Shown piece by piece: positions 43,474-52,360 of a stretch of DNA of 64,000 nt. The stretch lies in NCBI RefSeq assembly GCF_029960785.1, contig NZ_JASBQE010000010.1:1-64000 (forward strand), given 5' to 3'. Positions within the stretch are counted from its first letter, which is position 1. Each line of letters opens with the position of its first letter. The DNA comes from Polyangium sp. 15x6. Its GTDB lineage: Bacteria; Myxococcota_A; Polyangia; Polyangiales; Polyangiaceae. The notes under the pieces are model-generated. The model made no database searches. It was not told where the DNA came from and worked only from the letters and a program-made list of their open reading frames with translations. Made by a program: the position numbers and the translations under genes.

Positions 43474-46128
43474 GTGCGCACGATCAAACCCGCAGGATTG
43501 ATCCCGTCCGTTCGCGTCCAGTCGATCGGATTGCCCGGCCGCGGCTGCCTGTCCGTGACCTTCATGCTGCAATTCGGCGGCGAAGGCGCGGGCCTGCTCG
43601 TCAACGACGGAAACGTCGTCACGACGTTCACCGACGAGGGCACCGGCGTCTTCGACCATGGATTGCCCAAGGTGCGCGGCGAGCTGCTCTGCGAGGGCTT
43701 CGCGGCGGGCCCCGCGCCCGCGATTGCGCGGCAGGTGCGGCTCTCCCTCGGCCGTATCGACAAGAAGCTCTACGTCGTCGGTGACCGGACCTGGGGCGCG
43801 ACGGGCCCGTCCGAGCCCGTGCCATACACGAAGATGCGCATTCGCTGGGAGAATGCGTTCGGCGGCGAGGGGGATGCGCGAAACCCCGTGGGCAAGGGCA
43901 AGCGGCCGATCACGGTCGACGGCAAGAAGGCGCACCCCTTGCCGAACGTGGAATGGCCGAGCCGGCTCGTCAAATCGCCCGGCGACGAGCCGCCTCCCGC
44001 GGGCTTCGGCCCGCTCGACCTCACGTGGGAGCCGCGCTCGAAGCGCGTCGGCACGTATGGCCAGAAGTGGCTGAAGACGCGATATCCCGAGCTGCCCGAG
44101 GATTTCGATCCGCTCTTCTTCAACGTGGCCCCCGAGGATCAGTGGATGCCCGGGTATTTCCGCGGCGACGAGGCGTTCGTCGTGGAGAACATGCACCCGG
44201 ACAAACCGAAGATCGAGGCGGCGCTGCCGGGCTTCTTGGCGCGGGCGTTCGTCGGGACGCGCAGCGCAGAGGAGCGCGTCGAGGTGCCGATGCACTGCGA
44301 CACGGTGTGGATCTTCCCGCACGTCGAGCGCGTCGCGCTGATCTATCGCGGCATTTTCCCGGTCGCGACGGACGACGAGCTCGAAGTGAACGAGGTCATG
44401 GTGGCCCTCGAACGTCTGGGCGAGGTGAAGCCGCGGTCCCATTACGAGGAAGTACGGCGACGCCGCCTCGACAAGGAGCGCGGGCCGCTCCACGCGCTCA
44501 AGGACAGCGATCTGTTGCCCGAGGGCGTGGGCGTGCTCAAGCCGAGCGGGAACGACGATACGAAGATCCTGCTCGAACGCGAGGGCAGCCTCGAACAGAA
44601 TTTGCGACGGCGCGCGGAGCTCGAATTGCAGCGGGCCCGCGAGATGATCCGCGGTGTGGGGCTCGATCCGGAAGGGAGGGTGCCCGAAAAGCTCCCGCCG
44701 CCGGAGGAGATCCCCAATGGCGACGTGCTCGCCTTCATGGAGTCCGTCGACAAGAAGGTGGCCGAGGTCCACAAGGAGGCCGAGGTCCTGAAGCAGCAGG
44801 CGATGGAGCGATTCCGGCAATCGTGCAAGGAAGCGAAGCTCGATCCGGACGAGGTCCTCGCGCGGGAGAAGCGGCGCTCGCTCGGTCCACCGAAGTTCAG
44901 CGCGCAAAAGGAGCTCGAAACGCTCCGCGGGCTCGCGACGCTCAGCGAGGCGACGGGCGTGCCGATGCCGGACGAGGTGTATCAAAAGCTGCACGATCCA
45001 GCGATCGAGGAGAAGCTCGTCCTCGCCGAGCAAAAGACGAAAGAGGCCTATCGGCTGACCGCGCACCGGGTCGAGGCGATGCCGCCACTCGACGAGGAGG
45101 ACGGGCGGAAGGTCCGCGCCGAGGTGGAAGAAGCGCTGCGCAAGGGCGAGAGCCTCGCGGGCCGCGATTTTTCCGGGGTGGACCTCTCGGGGATCGATTT
45201 CCGCAAGGCCGATCTCTCGGAGTCGTTTTTCGAGTCGGCGAACCTGGAGGGGTGTCGGTTCGACGAGGCAAACCTCTACCGTGCGGTCCTCGCGCACGCA
45301 CGGGCGAAGGGCGCGGTGTTTCGCGGGGCGCGGCTCGAAGAGGCGAACCTCGGCTGCGCGGACCTCACGGAGGCCGATTTCTCGGAGAACACGAACATCC
45401 GGCGCGTGCAGTTTTTCCGGGCCAACCTCACGCGAGCGAACCTCGAAAAGGCGACGCTCGACAAGACCGATTTCACGGAGGCGAAGCTCGAAGGGACGAA
45501 GCTCATGGGCTGCAAGGCCGAGGAGCTCATGTTCTCCAAGGTGTCGCTCGCAGGGGCGGATCTCTCCGGCTCGGTGCTGGAGAAATGCAATTTCCTGGAC
45601 GTCGATTGCACGAGGACGAACTTCTCGGTGGCGAAGCTCGATCAATCGGTGTTCCTCGACGTGGAGGGCGACGGGGCGATCTTCCGGCGCGCGAGCCTTC
45701 AGAACCTGCGCGTCGTGCGGGTCGAGAAAGGGACGCGGTTCACGAATGCGGATTTCCGCGATACGGACATGACCCGGGCGAACCTGCGCGGGGCGCGGCT
45801 CGCCGGGAGCACGTTCGTGGCCGCGACCCTGCACACGGCCGATTTCTCGGAGTCGGACCTCACGGGCGCGAAGCTCATGGGCGTGCGCGCGGCCGAGTCG
45901 CGCTTCGAGCGGGCGAACCTCACGAACGCGGATCTGCGCGGGGCCGATTTTCTGTCGGCGATCCTGGCGCGGGCGATGGTGGCGGGCGCGAATTTCGAGG
46001 AGGCGAACCTGTTCCGGGCCGACGGGGCGCGGATGGTGGGTGATACGAAGACGAGCTTCAAGGGCGCGAATTTGAAGCACTTCCGATATCTGCAAAGCCG
46101 AGGGGACGATGGACAAGGCAACGCTTGA
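43474..46128 (+). CDS. DUF2169 type VI adaptor fused to pentapeptide repeats
   Basis: An 884-residue protein from GTG 43474, 25 bases after vgrG. Residues about 10-320 match DUF2169 (LSVTFMLQFGG, VVGDRTWG, RIRWENAFGG, NVAPEDQWMPGYFRGDEAF), a domain found next to VgrG and effectors. A charged helical region (about 320-560) leads into about 300 residues of A(D/N)LxxA pentapeptide repeats (DFSGVDLSGIDFRKADLSE through GANFEEANLFRADGA), a right-handed beta-helix. DUF2169 proteins are thought to be loading adaptors; the fusion could make this itself cargo or a scaffold. It overlaps the next gene by 20 bases. Confidence 0.88.
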   Translation: MRTIKPAGLIPSVRVQSIGLPGRGCLSVTFMLQFGGEGAGLLVNDGNVVTTFTDEGTGVFDHGLPKVRGELLCEGFAAGPAPAIARQVRLSLGRIDKKLYVVGDRTWGATGPSEPVPYTKMRIRWENAFGGEGDARNPVGKGKRPITVDGKKAHPLPNVEWPSRLVKSPGDEPPPAGFGPLDLTWEPRSKRVGTYGQKWLKTRYPELPEDFDPLFFNVAPEDQWMPGYFRGDEAFVVENMHPDKPKIEAALPGFLARAFVGTRSAEERVEVPMHCDTVWIFPHVERVALIYRGIFPVATDDELEVNEVMVALERLGEVKPRSHYEEVRRRRLDKERGPLHALKDSDLLPEGVGVLKPSGNDDTKILLEREGSLEQNLRRRAELELQRAREMIRGVGLDPEGRVPEKLPPPEEIPNGDVLAFMESVDKKVAEVHKEAEVLKQQAMERFRQSCKEAKLDPDEVLAREKRRSLGPPKFSAQKELETLRGLATLSEATGVPMPDEVYQKLHDPAIEEKLVLAEQKTKEAYRLTAHRVEAMPPLDEEDGRKVRAEVEEALRKGESLAGRDFSGVDLSGIDFRKADLSESFFESANLEGCRFDEANLYRAVLAHARAKGAVFRGARLEEANLGCADLTEADFSENTNIRRVQFFRANLTRANLEKATLDKTDFTEAKLEGTKLMGCKAEELMFSKVSLAGADLSGSVLEKCNFLDVDCTRTNFSVAKLDQSVFLDVEGDGAIFRRASLQNLRVVRVEKGTRFTNADFRDTDMTRANLRGARLAGSTFVAATLHTADFSESDLTGAKLMGVRAAESRFERANLTNADLRGADFLSAILARAMVAGANFEEANLFRADGARMVGDTKTSFKGANLKHFRYLQSRGDDGQGNA

Positions 46129-47191
46129 GAACCTCGTCCGCAACGGCGAGCTCTTCGACGGCGCGGACCTCGGCGGCAAGGACCTCGCGGGCGCGGACCT
46201 GCGCGGCGCGGTCTTCGCGAATACGTCGTTCCGCGGCGCGAACCTGGCAGGCGCGAACCTGCGCGAGGCCACGTTCACGCAATGCGATTTCGCGAACGCG
46301 GTGCTCGAAGGCGCGAGTTTCAAGCACGGGACCGTGATGACCACGCGGTTCGTCATGGCGAAGCTCGGCGGCGTCGAGCTCGTGAACGTGACGTCGAGCG
46401 GGTGCGATTTCACGGCGGCCGAGCTCGCGTCGGCGTCGCTCTTGCTCGCGAACTTTTCGAAAGCCTGCTTCGACGAGGCGAGCCTCGCGGGGGCGAACCT
46501 CGAACGGGCGTCGCTGCTCGAATCGAGCTTCAAGGGCGCGAACCTCGCGGGGACGAACCTCAAGCGCACCGCCCTCTTCCGCGCGGACCTCGTGGGCGTG
46601 AGCCTCGCCGGCGCGAAGCTCGAAATGACGGTGCTGACGGAGGCGAAGCTCGCGGGGCATTCATTCGCGGGGGTGGATCTCCACCTGACGCAGCTCAATG
46701 ACGCGAACCTCGAAGGGTGCAATTTCGAGAAGGCGAAGATCACGCAGGTCAATTTCAAGGGCGCGAACCTGAAGGGCGCGAAGCTCACGCGGGCCGATGC
46801 GAAGAATGCGATCTTTTTCGAAGCGCGGCTCGAAGGGGTGGATGCGCGCGGGGCGAACCTGAAAGAGGCGCTGCTGCCGAAGGTGATCGCGCCGGCCGTG
46901 CCGTTCGACGATGCGATCCTGGAGATGTCGATCTGGCACGAGGCGAAGGCCCCGGGCGCGAGCTTCAAGAATTGCGATCTCACGTATGCGGATTTTTCGC
47001 ACGCGTCGATCGAGGGGGCCGATTTCTCGGGCGCGAAGATGTACAGGACGAAGCTCCACCGGGTGAAGGACGGGGGCGCAAGGTATCCGCTCGGCCGGGC
47101 AGGCGCGCTCGGCGACGAGGCAGACCTCGCGGAAGCAGAACTTTGGCGGGACAAGCACCAGCGGATCTGGAAAGGAGACGGCGATGCATAA
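46109..47191 (+). CDS. Pentapeptide-repeat protein in the type VI cluster
   Basis: A 360-residue protein, nearly all A(D/N)LxGA pentapeptides from residue 15 onward (FDGADLGGKDLAGADLRGA and so on). This gives roughly 55-60 repeats in a quadrilateral beta-helix. The C-terminal 30 residues are helical (LGDEADLAEAELWRDKHQRIWK). It overlaps the DUF2169 gene by 20 bases, so the pair is translationally coupled. Similar proteins elsewhere mimic DNA or act as structural stalks. Here it may stabilise or accompany the spike (inference). Confidence 0.88.
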   Translation: MDKATLENLVRNGELFDGADLGGKDLAGADLRGAVFANTSFRGANLAGANLREATFTQCDFANAVLEGASFKHGTVMTTRFVMAKLGGVELVNVTSSGCDFTAAELASASLLLANFSKACFDEASLAGANLERASLLESSFKGANLAGTNLKRTALFRADLVGVSLAGAKLEMTVLTEAKLAGHSFAGVDLHLTQLNDANLEGCNFEKAKITQVNFKGANLKGAKLTRADAKNAIFFEARLEGVDARGANLKEALLPKVIAPAVPFDDAILEMSIWHEAKAPGASFKNCDLTYADFSHASIEGADFSGAKMYRTKLHRVKDGGARYPLGRAGALGDEADLAEAELWRDKHQRIWKGDGDA

Positions 47192-47834
47192 CGCGGCGCG
47201 AAAGCTCGCGGCGAAGACCGTGTGGCAGGAGTTCGGCGAGGTCGTTTCGACGGGGCCGGAGGGCTATTCCGTACGCACGGCGCTCGCCGAGGTGAACGCG
47301 AAGCGCGCCGCGAGTTGCCTCGTCGCGCCGGCCCTCGGTGACCGCGTCCTCGTGGCCACGGAGGAGGAAGGCGATTCGTTCGTCCTGGCAGTGCTGGAGC
47401 GAAAAGACTCGCAAAAGACGACGATTGCCGTGGAGGGCGATCTCGAGCTGCGCGCGCCGAGCGGAAAGGTCGAAATCGCGGCGCAAGAAGGCGTGGACGT
47501 GGTGGCCGCGGCCCCCGTGAACGTGGCGGGCTCCGAGGTGACCGTGAAGGCGCTGCGGGCGCGTTTGTCGGCGGAGTGGATCGACGTGGTGGGCGCCGCC
47601 GTGAAGGCGGAGTTCGGGAAGGTGAAGATGCTGGCGTCGACGTTCGACGCGGCGCTCGATCGATTCAGCCAGCGGGTGAAGCGCTCGTATCGCACGGTCG
47701 AGGAGATCGATCAGGTGCGCGCGCAGCACATCGACTGGGCGGCGCAAGGCAATGCGCATCTCCGCGGCGAAAACACGCTCGTGACGGCGACGGACCTCGT
47801 GAAGGTGAACGCCGATCAGGTGCACCTCGGCTGA
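47184..47834 (+). CDS. DUF3540 type VI-associated protein
   Basis: A 216-residue protein of the DUF3540 family as I recognise it. It has a VgrG-OB-like beginning (GEVVSTGPEGYSVRTAL, CLVAPALGDRVLVATEEEGDSFVLAVLER), a strand repeat section (VEGDLELRAPSGKVEIAAQEGVDVVA) and a helical segment before GENTLVTATDLVKVNADQVHLG. It resembles a truncated, needle-like VgrG tail and probably assembles with the spike. It overlaps the preceding pentapeptide gene by eight bases. A 17-base gap with AAGGAGGG separates it from the PAAR-like gene. Confidence 0.82.
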   Translation: MHNAARKLAAKTVWQEFGEVVSTGPEGYSVRTALAEVNAKRAASCLVAPALGDRVLVATEEEGDSFVLAVLERKDSQKTTIAVEGDLELRAPSGKVEIAAQEGVDVVAAAPVNVAGSEVTVKALRARLSAEWIDVVGAAVKAEFGKVKMLASTFDAALDRFSQRVKRSYRTVEEIDQVRAQHIDWAAQGNAHLRGENTLVTATDLVKVNADQVHLG

Positions 47835-47851
47835 TAAGGAGGGATGGGCCG

Positions 47852-48253
47852 ATGTTCGTCAATACGCAGATGATGGGCATGAACATGGGCTTCCCGGACG
47901 TGTGCCTCACGCCCGTGCCGCCCGCGCCGGCCCCGGTGCCGATTCCCTATCCAAACATGGGATTCGGGCCGATGGCATGTCCGCCGGTCTGGAACGTGCT
48001 CACGATGTGCACACCGACGCACAACATGGCGACGCCGATCGTGATGAGCGTGGGCGATAACCCGGGCATCGCGACGGGCGTGGCGTCAGGCATGGTGATG
48101 GGGCCGGTGCGTCACGTGACCGGGTCGTTCACCGTGCTCATCGGCGGAATGCCGGTCACGAAGATGACCAGCATGTCGATTCAAAACAGCACGAATTGCC
48201 CCGGCATGCGAATCGTGCCGAGCCAGCCGACGGTGCTGAGCCTCGGGCCCTGA
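47852..48253 (+). CDS. PAAR-like spike-tip protein (DUF4150)
   Basis: A 133-residue protein with the DUF4150 pattern: FPDVCLTPVPPAPAPVPIPYPN near the start, then many short turns with Met/Gly/Asn/Pro, TCNxx-like THNMATPIVMSVGDNPG, and SFTVLIGGMPVTKMTSMS. The family forms the conical tip that sharpens VgrG and often carries toxins. No C-terminal toxin extension is present; the protein ends at VLSLGP. ATG 47852 sits nine bases after AAGGAG; ATG 47844 nearer the site opens only a short frame. Last gene of the cluster. Confidence 0.88.
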   Translation: MFVNTQMMGMNMGFPDVCLTPVPPAPAPVPIPYPNMGFGPMACPPVWNVLTMCTPTHNMATPIVMSVGDNPGIATGVASGMVMGPVRHVTGSFTVLIGGMPVTKMTSMSIQNSTNCPGMRIVPSQPTVLSLGP

Positions 48254-48254
48254 G

Positions 48255-48767
48255 TCACGCGGGCGCGACGTTCCTGCGGTCCTTCGGGCTCACCTTCACG
48301 TTGATGTATTTGCCCGGGATGATGCGCAGCCCGTCGTACGGGCCCATGAGGTATCGAACGGAGACGTCGTAAGGCGCCTGGTCGGGCAGGTGCACGCGAA
48401 GGCTCAGCACGCAGACGACTCCCTGGCGCTGGACGAGCTCGCCCGTGTGGGCGATACGCAAGACCTCGGCCTGGGCGTCGAGGCCATTTTGCGCGAGCCA
48501 GCGCGCGCCGAGCTCGCGGCGGAGGAAACGCACGCCGACGAGCCCGAGGATGAGGCCCATGGGCACGACGATGGGCTCGATCGTGAGCCCGCCCGGCGTC
48601 CGGTCCCAGAAAAAAAGGAGCTGCGCGAGGCCGGCGAGCAGGAGGAGCGCGCCGAGGCCCGTGAAAACACTGCCGAGGACGAGCTGCGTCGACGCGCCTT
48701 GTTTCGGCGGAGCGGGGAGGTCCACGGGCGAGAGTGTATCAGGACCATGGCCGCCCTCGCTAGCCAC
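48255..48767 (-). CDS. Two-helix membrane protein of unknown function
   Basis: A 170-residue product from GTG 48767 (GTG 48725 would remove 14 residues). Two hydrophobic segments (LVLGSVFTGLGALLLLAGLAQLLFF and VVPMGLILGLVGVRF) precede a cytoplasmic or periplasmic beta-rich domain (AEVLRIAHTGELVQ, VVCVLSLRVHLPD, VSVRYLMGPYD, YINVKVSPKD). This resembles DUF3592-type proteins; assignment is tentative. It converges on the PAAR-like gene with one base between stops, and is divergent from the next gene. Confidence 0.65.
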   Translation of the reverse strand: MASEGGHGPDTLSPVDLPAPPKQGASTQLVLGSVFTGLGALLLLAGLAQLLFFWDRTPGGLTIEPIVVPMGLILGLVGVRFLRRELGARWLAQNGLDAQAEVLRIAHTGELVQRQGVVCVLSLRVHLPDQAPYDVSVRYLMGPYDGLRIIPGKYINVKVSPKDRRNVAPA

Positions 48768-48785
48768 GTGTATAGTCGCCGAGCG

Positions 48786-49235
48786 ATGAAGGAGCAGAAC
48801 CGCTTCCGGATCGAGCGCATGGCCGCGCGTTATGCGGCGCGGCAGAAAGAAAAGTCCGAGGCGGACGGAGCCCGATTCCTTCGCGAATTCGACGAGGCGC
48901 GCGAGCGCGTGATCCGGCCCGCGATGCTCGAGGTGCAAAGAGAGCTCGAGCGCGCGGGGCATTCGCCATGGATCGCGATCGACGAGGCGGCCGAAAAGCC
49001 GAGCATCGAATTGTGCCTCGGCCTTTCGGGCGCGCCGAAGACGCGCGGCACGAATCTCGTGGGCTTCTGCGTGATCCACTGGCGCGATTTTCCGGAGGTG
49101 CTCGCCTACCTCGTGGTCGCGCCGCCGCCGATGGATCTTTTGCGTTTCGCGGCGCCGTCCGAGATCTCGCAGGAATACGTGGAGCAGATGCTCGTCGATG
49201 CGGTCGAGCACATCTTCGCGTGTCGATCGATTTAG
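48786..49235 (+). CDS. Hypothetical soluble protein, 149 residues
   Basis: A basic helical N-terminus (ERMAARYAARQKEKSEADGARFLREF) leads to an alpha/beta domain (SIELCLGLSGAP, LVGFCVIHWRDFPEVLAYLVV, EYVEQMLVDAVEHIF). No signal peptide or known family is recognised. It lies 18 bases from the divergent membrane gene and 43 bases before the LD-carboxypeptidase. Function unknown. Confidence 0.7.
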   Translation: MKEQNRFRIERMAARYAARQKEKSEADGARFLREFDEARERVIRPAMLEVQRELERAGHSPWIAIDEAAEKPSIELCLGLSGAPKTRGTNLVGFCVIHWRDFPEVLAYLVVAPPPMDLLRFAAPSEISQEYVEQMLVDAVEHIFACRSI

Positions 49236-49278
49236 CATTTTGCTTGGCCACGGAATCACGCTGTCGCATGATGCGATC

Positions 49279-50163
49279 GTGCTGAAACCACACGCGACCA
49301 TCGCCGTCGTCGCCCCCGCAGGCATCCCGCAGCTCGCCGGCGTCGCGGCCGGCGTACGGCTCGTCGAGAGCTGGGGCTACGAGGTCGTCCTCGCGCCGAA
49401 CCTGGAAAAACAACACCATTTCACCGCAGGCACGGCCGAGGTGCGGACGCAGGATCTCCTGTGGGCGCTTTCGGCCGACGGGATCGACGCGGTGTGGCTC
49501 GCGCGAGGCGGCTACGGGTGCATGCATTGCCTGCCGAGCCTGCCAAGCGAGGGGCTCGACGGGAGGCCGGTGATCGGCTGCTCGGACGCGACGGCGCTCT
49601 TCGCGGCGCTCGTGAAGTCACGCGGGGAAAACCTCGTGCACGGGCCAATGCTGGAGACGATCGCGACGAAGGTGGACGACGCGACACGCGCGCGAATCCG
49701 GGCAATGCTGGCAGGGGATGCGGTGGCGCCCATTGCAGCGCAGCATTTCGCGGGGCCGAAGGAAGAGGTGCGCGGGCGGGTCGTCGGGGGAAACCTGTGC
49801 GTGCTCGCGAGCCTGGCAGGGACGCCGTGGGCGCTCGACGCGCGAGGGGCGATCGTGGTGCTGGAAGAGGTGACGGAGGTGCCCTACCGGGTCGATCGGC
49901 TGATCATGCAGCTGCGCCTGAGCGGGGCGCTCGACGGGGCCGTGGGGATCGCGCTCGGCGATTTCGTGAAATGCGACCCGCCGGAGGGCGCGCGCTACGA
50001 GCTGACGGACGTGCTCCGCGAGGCGCTCGAGCCGCTTGGGCTGCCCGTATGGTCAGGGCTTAAGACAGGTCATGGAACCTGCAACCTCGCTTGGCGGATC
50101 GGGACCGATGGGAAACTGGGAGCCGCCGGACTGACGCAGCCCGACGCACCGGGCAGTATGTAG
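49279..50163 (+). CDS. LD-carboxypeptidase (S66 family)
   Basis: A 294-residue protein starting at GTG 49279, where VLKPHATIAVVAPAG matches the family N-terminus. ARGGYG and IGCSDATALFAAL (nucleophile Ser), HGPML, a middle GGNLCVLASLAGTP and VLEEVTEVPYRVDRL (Glu), and GLKTGHGTCNLAW (His) cover the Ser-Glu-His triad. It removes the terminal D-Ala from cytoplasmic muropeptides during peptidoglycan recycling; a microcin-resistance role is also known for relatives. It is the last gene of normal composition before the Fic island. Confidence 0.88.
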   Translation: MLKPHATIAVVAPAGIPQLAGVAAGVRLVESWGYEVVLAPNLEKQHHFTAGTAEVRTQDLLWALSADGIDAVWLARGGYGCMHCLPSLPSEGLDGRPVIGCSDATALFAALVKSRGENLVHGPMLETIATKVDDATRARIRAMLAGDAVAPIAAQHFAGPKEEVRGRVVGGNLCVLASLAGTPWALDARGAIVVLEEVTEVPYRVDRLIMQLRLSGALDGAVGIALGDFVKCDPPEGARYELTDVLREALEPLGLPVWSGLKTGHGTCNLAWRIGTDGKLGAAGLTQPDAPGSM

Positions 50164-50211
50164 GCAACTATCCCACCTGTGCATGTCTAAACAAGCCATG
50201 TCTCAACATCG

Positions 50212-50242
50212 TTGACCATGGCGCTTGGGCAGGACCTATAAT
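50212..50242 (+). promoter_or_regulatory. Near-consensus sigma-70 promoter for the Fic gene
   Basis: TTGACC at 50212-50217 and a perfect TATAAT at 50237-50242 are separated by 19 bases, about two longer than ideal. They lie about 57 bases upstream of the Fic start in a segment much richer in A/T than the rest of the window. Confidence 0.65.
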
Positions 50243-50298
50243 AAATTCAAACGGCTGTTCCCTTTACTAAGAGCCACGAACAGCGAACGAACCCGACC

Positions 50299-51870
50299 AT
50301 GACCACGAGCCAGCGAGCCGGCCGCTTCATCCAGCAGCCTACGGGTTACACAGCCTTCGTCCCAGCCGCTCTTCCACCTGATCCGCCGATCCGCATCGAG
50401 GGGGAACTCGCTCGATTACTGTCGTCAGCGGACCTGGCGCTCGGGCGGCTCGACGGGATCACCGGAATCCTGCCGAACCCCGACCTCTTCGTGGCGATGT
50501 ACGTAAAACAGGAAGCCGTCCTCAGTTCGCAGATCGAGGGGACGCAAGCCTCGCTCACCGACGTCCTGCAGTTCGAGGCAGGGGACCGTGACGACGGCAA
50601 CCTGCGCGATGTGCAGGAAGTCGTGAATTACGTCGGCGCAATGAATTACGGACTTGAGCAAACCGCACTCCCGCTATCTCTGCGTCTTATCCGCGAGATC
50701 CATGGGCGCCTGATGCAAGGCGTGCGCGGAGAACATTGCGAGCCTGGCGAGTTCCGTCGCACGCAGAACTGGATTGGTCCTGGAGGCTGCACCCTGACCA
50801 CAGCGGCGTTCGTGCCACCGCCACCACACTTTCTGCTGGAGGCAATGGGCAATCTGGAACGGTTTTTTTACGACGAATCACTGCCACCTCTGATTCACGC
50901 TGGCCTTGCGCACGCGCAGTTCGAGACCATTCACCCGTTTCTTGATGGTAATGGCAGAGTCGGTCGCTTGCTCATCACTTTCCTCTTGTGCCAACGCGGC
51001 ATCCTCTCGCGCCCACTCCTGTACCTAAGCCATTTCTTGAAGCAGCACCGCAGCGACTACTACGATCACCTCCAAGCCATTCGAACACGCGGTGCATGGG
51101 AAGAGTGGTTGTCCTTCTTCCTCCGTGGTGTGGGAGAAGTTGCGACCGAGGCACATGAGACGGCGCGAAAAATCTTACGGCTCCGCACGCGCTGCCAGGA
51201 GTTGCTGCAGAACGAAGGAAAGGCGGGAGCGACCCTGCTTCGCGCACTCGATATCATGTTCGCGCAACCCGTATTGACCCCGGCGATCCTGGAAAAAAAG
51301 CTCGACGTGTCCTATGTAACCGCAAACAATCACGTGTCGCGACTACGAGAGCTGGGCCTCTTGGAGGAAATGACCGGGTACAAGCGCAATCGACGGTTCT
51401 CCTTTACCCCGTACCTGGCACTGTTCAAGAGCGCAGCCCCGCCGGCTCAATCCCCAAGCGTATCGGTCCAATGGATCAACCCAGAACACATCAAGTTACC
51501 GGACACTCCGCAGAGTTCCCTGACGCCCGAGCAGATCAAACGCATCGAGGCTGTTCAGAAGGTTTTCGCGGCGATAGACCCATCGCCCCTGGAAAAGTGG
51601 CTTGACGACTTCGCGCGCGACGCGAACCCTGATCGGGAAATTACCATTTACGAAGCCATGGCACAGGCGTACACGAGCTTCTGCTCACAACGCTCGCTGA
51701 CGCTCGACGCGCAGCTGGAAGTGTTCGGCCTGCTATTGATGCGGTCAGGCGCATCAGACGACGAGGTCTTGCAACGAGCCAAGCTGGAGCACCTAAGCCT
51801 CGCCGATGCACGTGCGCTGCTGCGGGGTTATTCTGCATCACCGCACCCCATTCGAGTCCGGGCCCAATAA
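50299..51870 (+). CDS. Fic-domain (AMPylation-type) protein with inhibitory motif, on a small island
   Basis: A 523-residue protein. The Fic core has HPFLDGNGRVGRLL (about 212-225) with catalytic His and nucleotide-binding residues, matching HxFx(D/E)GNGRxxR. An upstream SSQIEG (76-81) fits the (S/T)xxxE(G/N) autoinhibitory helix of class II Fic proteins. A winged-helix-like segment (VSYVTANNHVSRLRELGLLEE) follows at about 330-360. An unusual tail of about 140 residues completes it. It probably AMPylates a target. The gene is visibly lower in GC and less biased in third positions than its neighbours, consistent with horizontal acquisition. No antitoxin is adjacent. Confidence 0.9.
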   Translation: MTTSQRAGRFIQQPTGYTAFVPAALPPDPPIRIEGELARLLSSADLALGRLDGITGILPNPDLFVAMYVKQEAVLSSQIEGTQASLTDVLQFEAGDRDDGNLRDVQEVVNYVGAMNYGLEQTALPLSLRLIREIHGRLMQGVRGEHCEPGEFRRTQNWIGPGGCTLTTAAFVPPPPHFLLEAMGNLERFFYDESLPPLIHAGLAHAQFETIHPFLDGNGRVGRLLITFLLCQRGILSRPLLYLSHFLKQHRSDYYDHLQAIRTRGAWEEWLSFFLRGVGEVATEAHETARKILRLRTRCQELLQNEGKAGATLLRALDIMFAQPVLTPAILEKKLDVSYVTANNHVSRLRELGLLEEMTGYKRNRRFSFTPYLALFKSAAPPAQSPSVSVQWINPEHIKLPDTPQSSLTPEQIKRIEAVQKVFAAIDPSPLEKWLDDFARDANPDREITIYEAMAQAYTSFCSQRSLTLDAQLEVFGLLLMRSGASDDEVLQRAKLEHLSLADARALLRGYSASPHPIRVRAQ

Positions 51871-51929
51871 GCTCGGTCCGCGCGCGGGCATCACGAATGC
51901 CGTGAGCACCGATGGACACCGTATGCCCA

Positions 51930-51964
51930 CAAAAGGCAAAGGACCAGCCCGTTGGCTGGTCCTT
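51930..51964 (-). terminator. Rho-independent terminator after initiator tRNA copy 1
   Basis: AAGGACCAGCC (51939-51949) and GGCTGGTCCTT (51954-51964) form an 11-bp perfect stem with a four-base loop. On the minus strand it sits six bases past the tRNA 3' end and is followed by TGCCTTTTGT. It could also stop transcription from the Fic gene on the plus strand. Confidence 0.8.
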
Positions 51965-51969
51965 CTTAG

Positions 51970-52043
<74 letters not shown>

Positions 52044-52059
52044 TCAGTTTGTCACTTCT

Positions 52060-52109
52060 ACAAAAACAACCGAGCGTGGAGGACAGCGACTACGGCTGTC
52101 CCCACGCTC
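52060..52109 (-). terminator. Rho-independent terminator after initiator tRNA copy 2
   Basis: GAGCGTGG-GGACAGC pairs with GCTGTCCCCACGCTC (52072-52087 and 52095-52109, one bulge, seven-base loop). On the minus strand it begins just after the encoded CCA and is followed by GTTGTTTTTG. It therefore separates the two tRNA genes. Confidence 0.8.
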
Positions 52110-52112
52110 CGC

Positions 52113-52189
<77 letters not shown>

Positions 52190-52306
52190 TCATGTTCGCC
52201 AAACGAAGCGGCGACGACGGGTCGGAACCTACTCCTGTCCGTGCAGGAGTCAAGCCCCTCGTGACCGTTCGATCACGCTTCCCGCGAGAAGGCCGTTTTT
52301 CCATGC

Positions 52307-52346
52307 TTGGGGGCTACGCTCGGACAAGCCGAGCTACGCCCCCAAA
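52307..52346. repeat. Dispersed hairpin element, copy 2
   Basis: TTGGGGGCTACGCTCGG pairs with CCGAGCTACGCCCCCAAA with a three-base internal mismatch and ACAAG loop. The flanks TTTTTCCATG and CCCCCCAGTC match those of the copy at 36064. It lies between the 5' side of tRNA copy 2 and the helicase gene's stop. Confidence 0.75.
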
Positions 52347-52360
52347 CCCCCCAGTCTCCC

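Noticed and set aside
43441-47154. A 1237-codon open frame antisense to the type VI pentapeptide genes
   Set aside because: The repetitive pentapeptide codons keep the opposite strand open. Its composition is a mirror of the repeats and it has no start signal.
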